From: Liquidambar formosana | Taxonomy: Eukaryota > Streptophyta > Magnoliopsida > Saxifragales > Altingiaceae | Direction: 5' to 3' | Assembly: GCA_039720395.1 (NCBI GenBank) | Contig: CM077820.1 | Span: forward strand, 10,267,338-10,331,337 | Length of the DNA stretch: 64,000 bases | Shown: one piece after another, positions 13,201 to 23,565 of the stretch | Layout: each line of letters opens with the position of its first letter | Numbering within the stretch: the first letter of the stretch is position 1 | Notes under the pieces: model-generated | Seen by the model: the letters and a program-made list of their open reading frames with translations, nothing else | Databases searched by the model: none | What the model was told of the DNA's origin: nothing | Program-made: the position numbers and the translations under genes

Positions 13201-14075
13201 TCATATATATTTCTTATCTGCGTTGCACTAGATCATTTAATATCATTGTTCTTGGATATTTTCAGGTAGAAGCTCCAAAAAACCGGGGAAACCGAAGAAT
13301 GCAGCGTTGGTACTTTAAGTCCACAAATGTCATGATTGTCCGGATATGGTCCTCGTGGCTTGTTCACAAAACATCTCAGCCTTTTGATTTTGCTCCAGAG
13401 GGTGTGGTCAAGCTCCACCTTGACGCCCCTGATGAAGACTTCATGGAATTTATCCCAAAATTCGATGTGGTTGTCCTTTCTTCTGGCCACTGGTTTGCCA
13501 AGCAATCAGTCTATATCTTGAATAATGAAATTGTGGGAGGGCAGTTGTGGTGGCCGGACAAGTCTCGCCCGCAAAAAATTAACAATATTGAAGCATTTGG
13601 GGTATCTGTTGAGACAATTCTTACTGCCATGGTTACACATCCAAATTACACAGGTCTGACTATTGTGCGTTCATATTCCCCTGATCATTATGAGGGTGGG
13701 GCTTGGAACACTGGTGGATCATGCACTGGAAAGGAAAGGCCTGCTGCGGACGGTGAATTAGTGGAAAATGGCTTTACAAATATAATGCATGAGAAACAGG
13801 TGACAGGTTTCAACAGGGCAATCAAGAAGCAGTTGAACAAATCAAGACTGAGGTTGATGGATATTACTGAAGCCTTTGGGTACCGCCATGATGGGCATCC
13901 AGGCCCGTATCGGAGCCCTGATCCAAATAAGATCACGAAACGTGGCCCAGATGGGAAGCCTCCTCCACAGGATTGCTTACACTGGTGCATGCCAGGTCCA
14001 GTTGATACTTGGAATGAGCTTGTGCTTGATATCATCAGGAGAGATTTCGAGGGAAACCGAAGCTTTCTTTCATGA
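8929..14075 (+). CDS. YLS7: YLS7/TBL17-like trichome birefringence-like protein (PMR5/Cas1p-type polysaccharide O-acetyltransferase)
   Basis: Exons 8929-9532, 11915-12189 and 13266-14075 join in frame to a 562-residue protein. Residues about 17-42 form one hydrophobic segment (ASIAVSVGGLALFLILASF), as in Golgi type II membrane proteins. A Ser/Thr/Pro-rich, poorly conserved stem runs to about residue 200. The TBL domain follows: CDLYHGHWYYD, the WRWKPSQCELPRFD motif, the esterase GDS motif (G276 D277 S278) and the DCLHW motif with Asp529 and His532 near the C terminus, which complete the catalytic triad of the family. TBL proteins O-acetylate cell-wall polysaccharides in the Golgi; YLS7 was first described as a senescence-induced gene (family knowledge), and the substrate here is unknown. 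The second intron begins GCAAGT rather than GT; only that GC donor keeps the frame. The first ATG followed by the membrane segment supports the start. Assignment to YLS7 rather than another TBL is likely, not certain. Confidence 0.9.
12367..12475. repeat. Homopolymer fold-back: T12 G16 - loop - C17 A14
   Basis: In the second intron of the YLS7-like gene, 12 T and 16 G (12367-12394) are followed after about 50 bases by 17 C and 14 A (12445-12475). The two arms are exact complements in order, and GTGGGAGG in the left arm answers CCTCC in the right. The whole is a 109-bp inverted repeat made almost only of homopolymers. Confidence 0.9.
13171..13198. repeat. (AC)n microsatellite before YLS7-like exon 3
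   Basis: About 14 CA dinucleotides sit some 70 bases upstream of the acceptor of the last YLS7-like exon (13266). Confidence 0.9.
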
Positions 14076-16162
14076 TATTGTTTGGCTTTTTGTTGCTAAC
14101 CAGCCTGCATTTCCGTGCTCTTTAGCTGAGAGGATAACTTGCTTTGTAAGATGTTGTATTAAGTTATGGCTAGGATGAGGGTTAATCTTTTCATTTTTCC
14201 TCAAAAAAGAAAAGCACCCTTGTAGAGGAAATATCTTCTGTAATTCAGCAGCTAGTTTGTGAATTTGAAGTATATTTTTTTGTTTAATTATCAAAATCAG
14301 AAATGTACTTTGAGAGAAACAAAGAGCCATTCTTTATTTAGTTCTATCTTTTAGATAATATAAAATAAATTGAGAGCTGTTCTTTAGTTTCATGATATAT
14401 TTTAATGATTTTTACTTTGCATCCAGTTACATATGATTGTGCAGGTTAATTGCCAGCAGTAGCTGGTTATTCCCTCAGCAATTGTGATGAATATACGATG
14501 AAAGTTGTTGAGTGCAAACAAAGGTAATGAACTAGTTGAATATCTCACTTTTTCTTCATCATCTTCTTTTTCTTCCTTTTTTGGAGGGGGATGTGGGGGA
14601 GAGGGCTGCAAATGCATCAAGTAAAATTGTTAAAATCTCATGTGTCAGCCAATTGAAAATTATGTCAGATGTTTGTATCATTCTAATCTATCTATCTACA
14701 CTCTCTTGGTGACTAATTATTTTTAACCTTGTTCTCAAGGTGTCCCCCCCCCCTCTCTCCTCTCCCTCCCTTTCTCAAATATTTGACATAAAATGCATGT
14801 CAACTGTTAAAGTGCCTGTTGAACTGCTTTTACTGTATATCTATCCAACATGTGCCCTTGCTATGCTTGTAGAATTTAAACTGCTTTATACTTTCATCTT
14901 TTTTTATTTCAATTCAATGTTCTCTTCATTTAGATAGATGGCCGCTGTAGGGCATCCTTTCACTGTTCGCATTCTGAAACCTTAACTTATATGATCTTTC
15001 CCTTTCTCATTGTCTCTGTTTCTGTCCTTGAAAGATGAATGCAATGGGACATCAGTACATATGATATCCAGTTAATATGCAATCAGTAGTATTCTTGTTT
15101 TCGAATATCCATGATTGAAACTTCCCCTCAATAGATGATAAGCCTGCCTTTGCATAGGCAATTGACATTGTAGTAAGCTGAGAAACATTAAAGCCTCAAC
15201 ATTGCTACCTTTGGTTGCATACTTAAAGGTAATATTCTTACTCTTGAAAGCCAATCACTGGCTTTGCTTTCATAAATTATTAGCCCAATATACTATATGA
15301 AGCATTTGCAGCTTCATTGGAGCTTGTGTTTGACTAGCTGACACCTAACCATCAAAATCCTGGAGTGTTACTTTCATCCCTACTTTATTGAACTGGTAAG
15401 CGTGGTAAAGGATTTGTTCATTTGTTTGCCTATTTGTTTTGACTCTTTATGCTGGTATATCGGTTATGAGAATAGTGGATTAAAAATTGAAAGTCAAAAT
15501 GGGTGAATTGTTGGATAGATTCATTTGTTTTTTAGGTTATACTCTTCGATCGTAACCGAGTTTTCAATTCTTATCATCCATGGTGGAATGAACTTGCTCA
15601 CCTTACCCAAATTTGTGTTTCTTCCTTCCTTTCTTTCTTTGAACTGTAGTACAAGGTTTCATTTCAGAGTTGAGTTTCTGATGCTGCAGGGTTATGTTTT
15701 TGTTTTTTTGTTTTTTTTTTTTTTTTTTTTTTTGGGGTGGGGGGGGGGGGGGGGGGTGGGGGAGTAGTATTATTAACACTTTCAAAGCCATACTTTTTCA
15801 TGGAATATTGAAGGAAAAAGTTTTTCCAGGAGGTAATCCAAGCACCCTGAAAGGTCCACCTAATATCACACTGCAGTTCTTGGTCTTTGTGTACATGATG
15901 AAATCACCTAAATCAAATTCCTTTAATCTAGTTCTAAATTGAGGCTGCCTTTACCTTATTACGTATATATTTGTTTCCTATTCTTTACCGTCTTATCATT
16001 CAGCTATCTCCATATTTACATTTCAGATATGCTTATTTTATGGGTTGTTATTTGAGTGCCAATCATTCTGTATTCAGGTCACCAGAAAATGTTGATACCT
16101 TAGCAATTTGCAATCCTGACTTAAGACCCGAAACAAGTCATTCCAGGTTCTGAAATTAAGTG

Positions 16163-16193
<31 letters not shown>
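14076..16193. other. YLS7-like 3' UTR and intergenic DNA
   Basis: The first 250-350 bases are probably the 3' UTR of the YLS7-like gene; TATAAAATAAATTG near 14357 could serve as a polyadenylation signal. The rest holds no recognisable exon. It contains a T-then-G homopolymer junction (about 15708-15763) and ends in an (AT)n run (16167-16193) that abuts the Helitron. Confidence 0.55.
15708..15763 (+). repeat. T-run joined to G-run
   Basis: About 24 T (to 15733) are followed by a G tract of about 28 bases broken by two T. The order is again T then G. Confidence 0.9.
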
Positions 16194-16194
<1 letters not shown>

Positions 16195-17057
16195 CTATAC
16201 TACCTATAAAAAGATGCATGTGAGAAAAATTTTTGATTGACTAATATATCCTTATTTTAATTTTTAAATACACAACTATCCTTCTGCATATATAGGAAAT
16301 ATAGCAATATAAAACACATACCTTAATAAGAATTTTAAGGAAACTATAATTCGTATAATAATTAAATAAAACCAAACCCAAATAGGAATTCTAAAAAAAC
16401 GGAAACTATAATTCGTAAAACCCTAACAATGTTAACATATAAATACAAATAGAAACATATTATAAAAATCATGAAACCCTAACACAAAAAAGAACAACTA
16501 TTGCTTTCTTTTTCTGCGTCTTCTATGTGTCTCCTTTCTTCTGGTGCTTTGTCTGGTATGTAGTTTTCAATAAACTTGACTCATATATACAAATTATGTT
16601 TAAACATTTAAATCTCTACCTGTATAAATATTTAAATCTCTGCCTGCATTGCATGATTGGATTTTTAAATCTCTATTTGAATTGCAAAATTAGCAAGAAA
16701 AAGAAGAGAATCAAAGACGAATCAGTTGAATGAAAATAAAACGACGCATGCTTGAACAAAAACAAATGAAAACTTGAATTGCATAAGTAAAGTTGAATTG
16801 CATAAGTAAAGTTTTGAATAGCACATATAATCTTTGATTATTTTCTAAGGATTCACATATCAGAAAAAACTTGAATTGCATTATTGAACTTTTAAATTGC
16901 TGCTGTTGCATAATTTTCATATTTTGTTGGAATTAATATATAATCTCTGATTTTTGAAAATAATCAAGTCAAATTACCAAGAAAAATAAGAGAATAAAAA
17001 ACAATTCAATTGAAAGAAAATTAAAAAAGAAGCAGGCTTTAACAAAAACAAAACAAA

Positions 17058-17088
17058 CCCCCCCCCCCCCCAAAAAAAAAAAAAAAAA
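17058..17088 (-). repeat. C14-A17 homopolymer junction inside the Helitron
   Basis: Fourteen C (17058-17071) pass directly into 17 A (17072-17088). On the minus strand this is T then G. Confidence 0.9.
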
Positions 17089-17268
17089 CCATTAACGAAT
17101 GCACAAGAAAAAAGGGAAAATAAAAAGGAAAGGTCTAATGAACCACCAAAAAGAGTCCCTATCAAATCGTGAGGTTCATGAAACTTTACAATATCCAGTT
17201 GCAAACCCAAATACCAAACAAAACAAAACCAAAAATAACAAAAAGAAAAAAAATAACTTAGATCACAA

Positions 17269-17301
17269 CCCCCCCCCCCCCCCCCCCCCCCCCAAAAAAA
17301 A
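17269..17301 (-). repeat. C25-A8 homopolymer junction inside the Helitron
   Basis: Twenty-five C (17269-17293) run into eight A. It is the second junction of the same polarity inside this Helitron. Confidence 0.9.
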
Positions 17302-17383
17302 GTTCAAAATCATTTTTAAAAAAAATGTACAGGCCCAAAAAAATAAAATCACAAGCAGTGATCCACCACGTATCGACAAAGAA

Positions 17384-17414
<31 letters not shown>

Positions 17415-18244
17415 AATCAAATCATATCTAAGAATTTATGTATAATGAAGTTTCAAAGATAATTTTAAATACTATGATTTGGGAAAGATAATGAAAAAAA
17501 AATATGAATCATATCAAAAGAAGTAAAGGATTGAGTGATCAAAGTGCATTCATCTTATGCAAAGGCACGATAAAATTATTAAATTAAAAAAATTATTATC
17601 ATTATTGAAAAAAATAATTTAACTCAAAAAAATTCACGTACAACGCACGTGTACACCAACTAGTATATATATATATAGACTTTTATATGTAAGTATAATA
17701 GAATAGAGACTTGTATTTAGTGAAATGTTTTAAAATCCTCTTCGATCTATTGGTTAAAAACCAGTCTTACTTTTGAAATAAGCTTATAATGTTCCAATTA
17801 AGCAGTCTTTTTGATAAAGTATTGAAAAGGCTAACTGCCTCTTCTCACATTTTGAAGTTAGTAGGTATTCATTCGCCTTCTATGTGCCATGGCAATCAAT
17901 GTTTCAGGTAATATCATTCTGTACCATAAAGCATGTTTGCTCTTATAGTTTTTTATTTTATATTTTTTTATAAATAGTTCCTTCAATTTGATAGGTCACA
18001 CAACAGTTTGGAAGCGCTCCGCTGTTTCATTCATCTTGCTCTAATTCTATAGGCAACATCTAAATTAACTTTTCCCTCATTGCAAATCATTGAACTTGAA
18101 TAATATAAGTGATCTCTCTCAGGTTTTCTTATCTCTCTTTTTCCTTCTCTTTGATACTCTAAAATTGTATTGCATACATATATATATATATATTCAGTTT
18201 TACCATTGATTATTTTAAAGTGGATATAATTCTAATATACATCT

Positions 18245-18465
18245 CTGCAAGTATTAGTGTCCGTTTGGGATAGTTTCAGAGTAGAATTAGAAGTAGAATC
18301 AGAAGCTGAATCAGAATCAGGGGGAGGCAGCTTGAGCAAATTGGCCTCAAAATCTCTTTTGGGATTACAATTACTTTTCTCATTTTTTTATCCAAACACT
18401 CTTAAAAGTGATTATGGGCCATCATCAGAAGAGATTTTGGGCCTCCCAGAATCTCATCCAAACAG
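18245..18465. mobile_element. Possible small MITE-like element
   Basis: The left end TGTCCGTTTGGGATAG and the complement of the right end, CCTGTTTGGATGAGA, form weak terminal inverted repeats of the (C/G)TTTGG type. No clear target duplication was found. The interior holds short GAATCAGAA repeats. Confidence 0.35.
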
Positions 18466-18993
18466 GTACTTTATCTTTGTTGCTCTAGTGTTTTTCTCTG
18501 ATTGTTTCTCATGTAGTCACAACTCCAACATACATGTGCCAATAATACTTGATGTATGAGTTCATCAGTTTAAACAGGCTGATGTTTTGTTCTCCTAGAA
18601 TTATGTATAGGCATAATGGGATCTTAGTGTTTATGTTCAGAACCAGACAATTCTAATCACCCTTGAATTGATGTTTGTATTGGGGTGCCTATATTTAGGT
18701 ATACCTGTGAGCATCCAGGTGGAAACTTCCTTTGAAATGAGAGAAGAGCAGAAGATGTCTCTTTTCTGGCTTCAAGGGTCCTTAATTGGATGAGAAATGC
18801 ACCCTTGTAGTTTATTGCTTTTAATTATGTTTTCCTCATGTTTGAAAAAATGCAGCACACCTTAATTTTCTTTGTATATTTCAGCTTTTGTTTCTTCAAT
18901 TTTGGACTGCATTTCTCAGACCTTTCTTTGGCTAATGAACATGGATGGGTTTTTGTTCCCCATTTTTCTCCTTCTATGGTCTTTCTTATATTA

Positions 18994-19218
18994 GGGTTTG
19001 TTTGGATAAGTTTTTACTTCATGTTTTTTATTTTTAAAAGTAAATATAAATGAATTACTTTTCTTTAGTGTAAAATTTTATTAATTACTTTTAAAAATTG
19101 ACGTAGCAAGAATTTCTTATTTCCTTAACTTTTGAAAGTAACTTTTGAAACTTTTTTGCACTCAAAACTTTCTTCTTTTTTTTTTTTAATTTAAAAAAAA
19201 AAACTTTTGAACGGTCCC
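18994..19218. mobile_element. Tourist-like MITE, 225 bp, with TTA target duplication
   Basis: It begins GGGTTTGTTTGGATAAG and ends ACGGTCCC, flanked on both sides by TTA (18991-18993 and 19219-19221), the PIF/Harbinger target duplication. The interior resembles the element at 5160-5367: both have a run like ACTTTTAAAA, a GTAGCAAGAA phrase and poly-T near the right side. The two are members of one family. Confidence 0.75.
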
Positions 19219-19721
19219 TTAATTAGTCCTCTCGCTCATGGGATTCGTTTAAAGGGAAATTACAGATAACTGTAATTATTTTCCCGTTGCCCGACCTATC
19301 TAAAATTCTCCCCCGTTTAAAACTTTAAATAAGTGTGACAAATTGGCGCCCATGTAATGTGGGATCCATAGCGCATCATGAAGTTTAGCTGTATTTGATA
19401 GCTCCATCCGTCGGTACCTGCCGCGAAGCTTCTTTACTTGCGTTACATTTTCGCAGCCCGTGCCTTTGTCCTCTATCCTCTAACCCACAGGGGTTTCTCT
19501 ACAGTGTATCAGAGCATATGATGAAAATTAGTAACGGTTATGTTTCCATCAGCATGTATTGATATAAATCATATCAGCATCATATATTAGTGGTCATACC
19601 CCTTGCATTGGTCCAATGTACCTCATAGTCTACTAATGCATAAAGTACAACTCTTAATGCGGGTATTGATGTAAGTTATATCAGTATGTACTTACTTGAT
19701 CATCATTCAGATTAGTAATAC

Positions 19722-19914
19722 TTGGGTCCAGCTAGTAAGAGGAGAGCCCTTACATTTTATTAACCTGAGTTCGATTCCTCTAGAGGGCATTCCAGGAATT
19801 AATTCCTAAATGCATAGGAAGGATTTAGTTTTCTGGAGGAATTTAGTTGAGGTGCGCGTAAGTTGGCCCAGACACCCTGACTGTCAAACTAAAAAAAAAA
19901 AAAAAAAAGAAGAA
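19722..19914 (+). mobile_element. tRNA-derived SINE, Au-like, 193 bp
   Basis: A 9-bp direct repeat TAGTAATAC flanks the element (19713-19721 and 19915-19923). A B-box-like GAGTTCGATTCC lies near 19768, with an A-box-like CAGCTAGTAAGAGG upstream. The 3' part GAGGTGCGCGTAAGTTGGCC followed by CAGACACCCTGA is like the end of Au SINEs, and a poly-A tail closes it. Confidence 0.75.
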
Positions 19915-20934
19915 TAGTAATACAAATTCCACAGTTGAAATCGATTTTGTTAAATTGACTCGTTATACGATTTTGCAAAAATACAATTTGATAGATATCA
20001 ATCTATAATTAGATTTTATGATTAAATTTTTGGTTCAAAATATGGCTTAATAAAATGAATTTTCAGGTTAAAAAAAAGTAGCAGCAGCTTAAATACAAGT
20101 TCAAAGCCGTATTTATTTTAAAAGAAAGTTTAAAAAATCAAATTTAGATTTAATTAGGTACAGTTTACTCCTGTAGCCAAATACAAAAAAAGAAAAAGGA
20201 TACACCTTACTGAAAATTTGCTCTATATTAATTTCATTTTAATTTTATAACAATTTCTAGTGCATAAATTATTCATAATTTTTTTTTTTAAAATAACATG
20301 TTTATCATGCCTTCAAAATTTGTAATCATTTGTGAATCACATAATTTGCGTTCCATGGATTCAACAACAGTTGGAAAGTGGACCTACTCAAGAGGCTGTG
20401 GATTTATATATTCTTCTTTTCAAATCTTCGAGGCATTTCATTGCTAAGTCCGTTTATAAACCATTATAAGTATTCTTTCATCTCTTTGGCCATGAATTCT
20501 CTTGTTTTTAATTATCTTAAGCACATAAATACACCGCGTCCACTTTGAGTTTATCTTATTGGCCAATCAAAATGAACAAGAAGTTTTATTGTGTTCAAAT
20601 TCTATGATATTTTATGATAAAATTTTGTACGTCGAAATCTTTTAAATATTTTAATAAACTATATAAGGCATCTTGGAATTTACATAATATATCCTAATAT
20701 AAGAGGGAGGGGAATTTGTCAATACATGTACCAAAACACCCTCATTGTATCTTTCCTCACTACTTTATAGGAGTATGTCCTAGACATTGCTCATATTGCA
20801 GATAAGTTGTTGCATAAAATAGTGAGCCACCAGCTATCCTTTTGAATGCTGACATGGTGGAATCCCATTGGTCACTTGAAAACAATGTAGAAAATTTCAC
20901 TGCATGGGTAGCCGATTTTCTGCCTTTTTCTGTC

Positions 20935-21090
20935 TTTTCACCCGTTTTTTTTTTTCAGATTTGAAATTCAAATCCCATTCGTTCATCCAGGCCCCTCTCG
21001 TCATCATTAAAACAAATCCTTATCAAGCGCTTCTTCAACGGTCCATTTTCACAAACGGCTACATTCTCTCTCTCTCTCTCTCTCTCTAAC
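20935..21090 (+). promoter_or_regulatory. Proximal promoter of the MAP65-3-like gene with MSA-type AACGG motifs
   Basis: Two AACGG cores lie 17 bp apart at 21037-21041 and 21054-21058; the second is followed by CTA as in the mitosis-specific activator consensus. CCGTT (AACGG on the minus strand) occurs at about 20943. They sit just upstream of a (CT)n run (21065-21087), typical of a plant transcription start region. MSA elements bind MYB3R factors and drive G2/M genes, including cytokinesis MAP65s (established knowledge). Function here is inferred. Confidence 0.55.
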
Positions 21091-21849
21091 CAGCCTTTCC
21101 ACACTTTCCATCTGTAGCTCTGTTCCCGTCAAAATTTCAAACCGCAAAAGGCCTAAAACCCTAGCATTTTCCAGGAAAACTCAGGATTCTCGGGAAAATT
21201 TATCCTCTCCTGCGAGAAGGGTAAAATTCAAATCGCTTGTTCAGGTTTGTCTTCAGATCTCGGTTTTCACTCTCTTTCATTTCTCCTTCCCATGTTATGC
21301 TCCGTTTGGTCGCTGAGAAAATGTAGGAAAAGAAAATAATTAACATTTTCAAACCCTATATATATATATATTTCTCATTATTTAGGATCCGAGAAAACAA
21401 AAGCCTCCACTCAAATCGGCCTAACTATATATATATATATATATCTCGTCATTTTCTGTTTTTGACTTTTCTTCGTTTCTACTGTTTTCTCCGCAATTAA
21501 ACGGACGATTATTTCTGTGTTTATGGTCCATTATGTCACTAGAGATGCAGATTAGATAGCGAATTAAAAAATGGCAATACGATTGAGCTGAGGCTTTCTA
21601 TTCAACTGGCTTTAGACAATTGATTTAGATGTACACGTTGGTGTCTACATCTAAAGTAATTAGAGTACAAAAAAAAAAAGGCAAACTATTTTAATGTTAA
21701 AATATTGTGGCAAATGTACAAATCAGCTCGTGAAATCCGAGTAAATTGATATTCAAGAAAACTAGGAAAAGAAAATCAACGAAATTTTTTAATATTAAAC
21801 ATTATTAGGAACCGAATAAACAAGAAGTTTAATCTGAGTTATAATTGAG

Positions 21850-22690
21850 CCTTATACGACCATTTGGCTTAATTGGGTAGGGGGCTTTGATCAAATTGGT
21901 CCCAATTGGTTTTATCCTAGCGGGTAGGCTTTTAAGCTGAGTTATTGCCATTTGTAACTAGAATGTAGTTGAAATCTTCAGAATATTCTGCATACATTGT
22001 TAAACGTATGTACGGTACTCTATCAGACCACTTTATATCGTCCATTTAGCTTAATTGGGTAGTGGGCCTTCAACCAAATTGGCCCCAACTGGTTTTAGCC
22101 AGGCGGGTAGGTGGTTAAGCTGAGTTATTGCCATTTGTAATTAAAATGTAGTTGAAGTGTTCACAAGATTCTTTAGCATATTGGTGGCTTGATTGAGTAC
22201 CCTACATAAGTTTGAAGTATACCAAATGAATGCAAAATGAGTGTCACATAGATTTTCCATTCTCGCAATCATCATCCGAGTGTTTTCTTCTCTATTTGGT
22301 TAAAATCACATTAATCCTTCTTTGCATTACTCTTGGTTTTTGTAGCATTTAACACAAGGCTTAATATAGGTAAGGTACTCAATCATACCACTTTTTATGA
22401 CCATTTGGCTTAATTGGGTTGGGAGACTCCTACCAAATCGGCCCAATAGGTTTTATCCAAGTAGATACGGGATTAAGCTGAGTTATTTCCATTTGTAACT
22501 AAAATTTGCTTGATCGAGTTCCCTACATAAGTTTGAAGTATACAAAATGAATGCAAAATGAGTATTACATAGATAGTTCGTTCTTGTAGTCATCGTTAGA
22601 GCTTTTTCTTATCTGTTTGGTTACAATATAACATTCATCGTTCTTTGAATTACACTCCATGCAAGGCCTTGGTATCATTTACATTTAATT
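21850..22690 (+). repeat. Three degenerate tandem copies of a repeat in the MAP65-3 5' intron
   Basis: The phrase CATTTGGCTTAATTGGGTAG (or near variants) recurs at about 21863, 22047 and 22391. Each is followed by a GGCCCAA-type segment, a GGTTTTA-GCGGGTAGG-type segment and AAGCTGAGTTATTGCCATTT. The second and third units also share a longer tail (CCTACATAAGTTTGAAGTAT to TCTGTTTGGTTA), so a block of roughly 320 bp was duplicated. Confidence 0.85.
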
Positions 22691-23067
22691 TTTGTAGCAA
22701 TAAAACACAAATGTGAAACATTTTTTCCAAGTCTTGGATTGGCACCTTAAAAAAACCTTATGTCCCAAGTGTGCATAGGTTGCATAGCCTATCAGAGTAG
22801 TGCAAATGTCTTAGAGCCATCTGATTGATCAATTTTCCAAGTTAGCGGAGGGAGTTTTTTCTGTGGGTGTACCTAACGGAGGAATAGGGTGCAGTACACT
22901 GTTTACTGAAAGATTGCAGAACATATTAAAATTTTAATTTTAAAGGCCCTATGGTTACTCTCCTTTTCCATTAGCTAATGTCTCTTGTTTTGTTAGTTAA
23001 TTTTGGAGCATCCTGTTGGTTTTGTGTGTTAATAAAAGAGAACTTGAAACCAAAGATCTATTAATAT

Positions 23068-23158
23068 TCCCCGAGCGTTTAGGTTCCATGGGTGGGTCCA
23101 AAGGGCCCTGCTGTGGGGTGGTTCCCCCGTTTTTAAAATTAAAAAAAAAAAAAAAAAG
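23068..23158 (+). mobile_element. Short retroposon with perfect 13-bp target duplication
   Basis: GATCTATTAATAT occurs at 23055-23067 and again at 23159-23171. Between them is a 91-bp GC-rich insert ending in a poly-A tail, as for a 5'-truncated LINE or SINE copy. Confidence 0.8.
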
Positions 23159-23565
23159 GATCTATTAATATCATTTTTGAATTATTACTTACTGCTTGCC
23201 TTCTTTATTTATTTATATTTATTTTTTATACAGTTTTTTTTATAAAATAAAATAAAATAAACATTTCTTGTTTTTCCTTTTCTCCCCATAGTAGAAGTTA
23301 AGCCTCTGTTTCTATGTAACTTGAGGAATAGGAGGGGTTAAAAAGGAATCTATTTTTAAGTCAGCATTTTCCTTTCCTTTCTTTTTGTTTCTGCGATCCA
23401 AATGGAGCCTAAATTTTTATTGTGGATTGCCTTTATGGTGTTAATAGTTGATCATGATTTTTCCCCTTTTAAATCAATTTACTGCTGGTATACTACTTTC
23501 TTTTGTGAATATAGTCTAGGATGTCTTATTGAGCTATTGGTTTTGGCAGGTACAATTATTTCAAC

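Larger units (their letters stand above)
16194..17663. mobile_element. Non-autonomous Helitron, 1470 bp
   Basis: The element starts with TCTATACTACCTATAAAA and ends in CTAG. Just before the end, GTACA-ACGCACG-TGTAC can fold into a short hairpin, followed by CACCAACTAG. It sits between an A (16193) and a T (17664), the classic AT insertion site, with no target duplication. TC start, CTRR end, subterminal hairpin and AT target are the diagnostic Helitron features. No Rep/helicase coding was seen, so it would depend on an autonomous partner. The interior holds CCCTAAC-type segments, several near-repeats of AATTGCATAA-type text, and two C-then-A homopolymer junctions (17058-17088 and 17269-17301). 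Confidence 0.8.
17664..20900. other. Intergenic DNA between the Helitron and the MAP65-3 promoter
   Basis: No gene is recognised. An open stretch at 18257-18559 lies in a segment that starts GTCCGTTTGGGATAG and ends CTCATCCAAACAGG, which resembles transposon terminal repeats more than a gene; it is rich in AGAAGTAGAATCAGAAGC-type repeats. A Tourist MITE (18994-19218) and a SINE (19722-19914) follow. Confidence 0.55.
21090..23549 (+). other. 5' UTR exon and 5' UTR intron of the MAP65-3-like gene
   Basis: A non-coding first exon probably ends at 21244 (TTCAG|GTTTGT); the next exon starts at 23550 after GGCAG, 16 bases before the ATG. The 2.3-kb intron holds one copy of the first-intron repeat (TCCGTTTGGTCGCTGAGAAA near 21300 and its complement near 21480), a threefold repeated block (about 21850-22690) and a small retroposon (23068-23158). 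Confidence 0.6.

Noticed and set aside
18257..18559. Open frame with Glu/Ser repeats
   Set aside because: The repeats are at DNA level in a MITE-like segment, and there is no homology I recognise.
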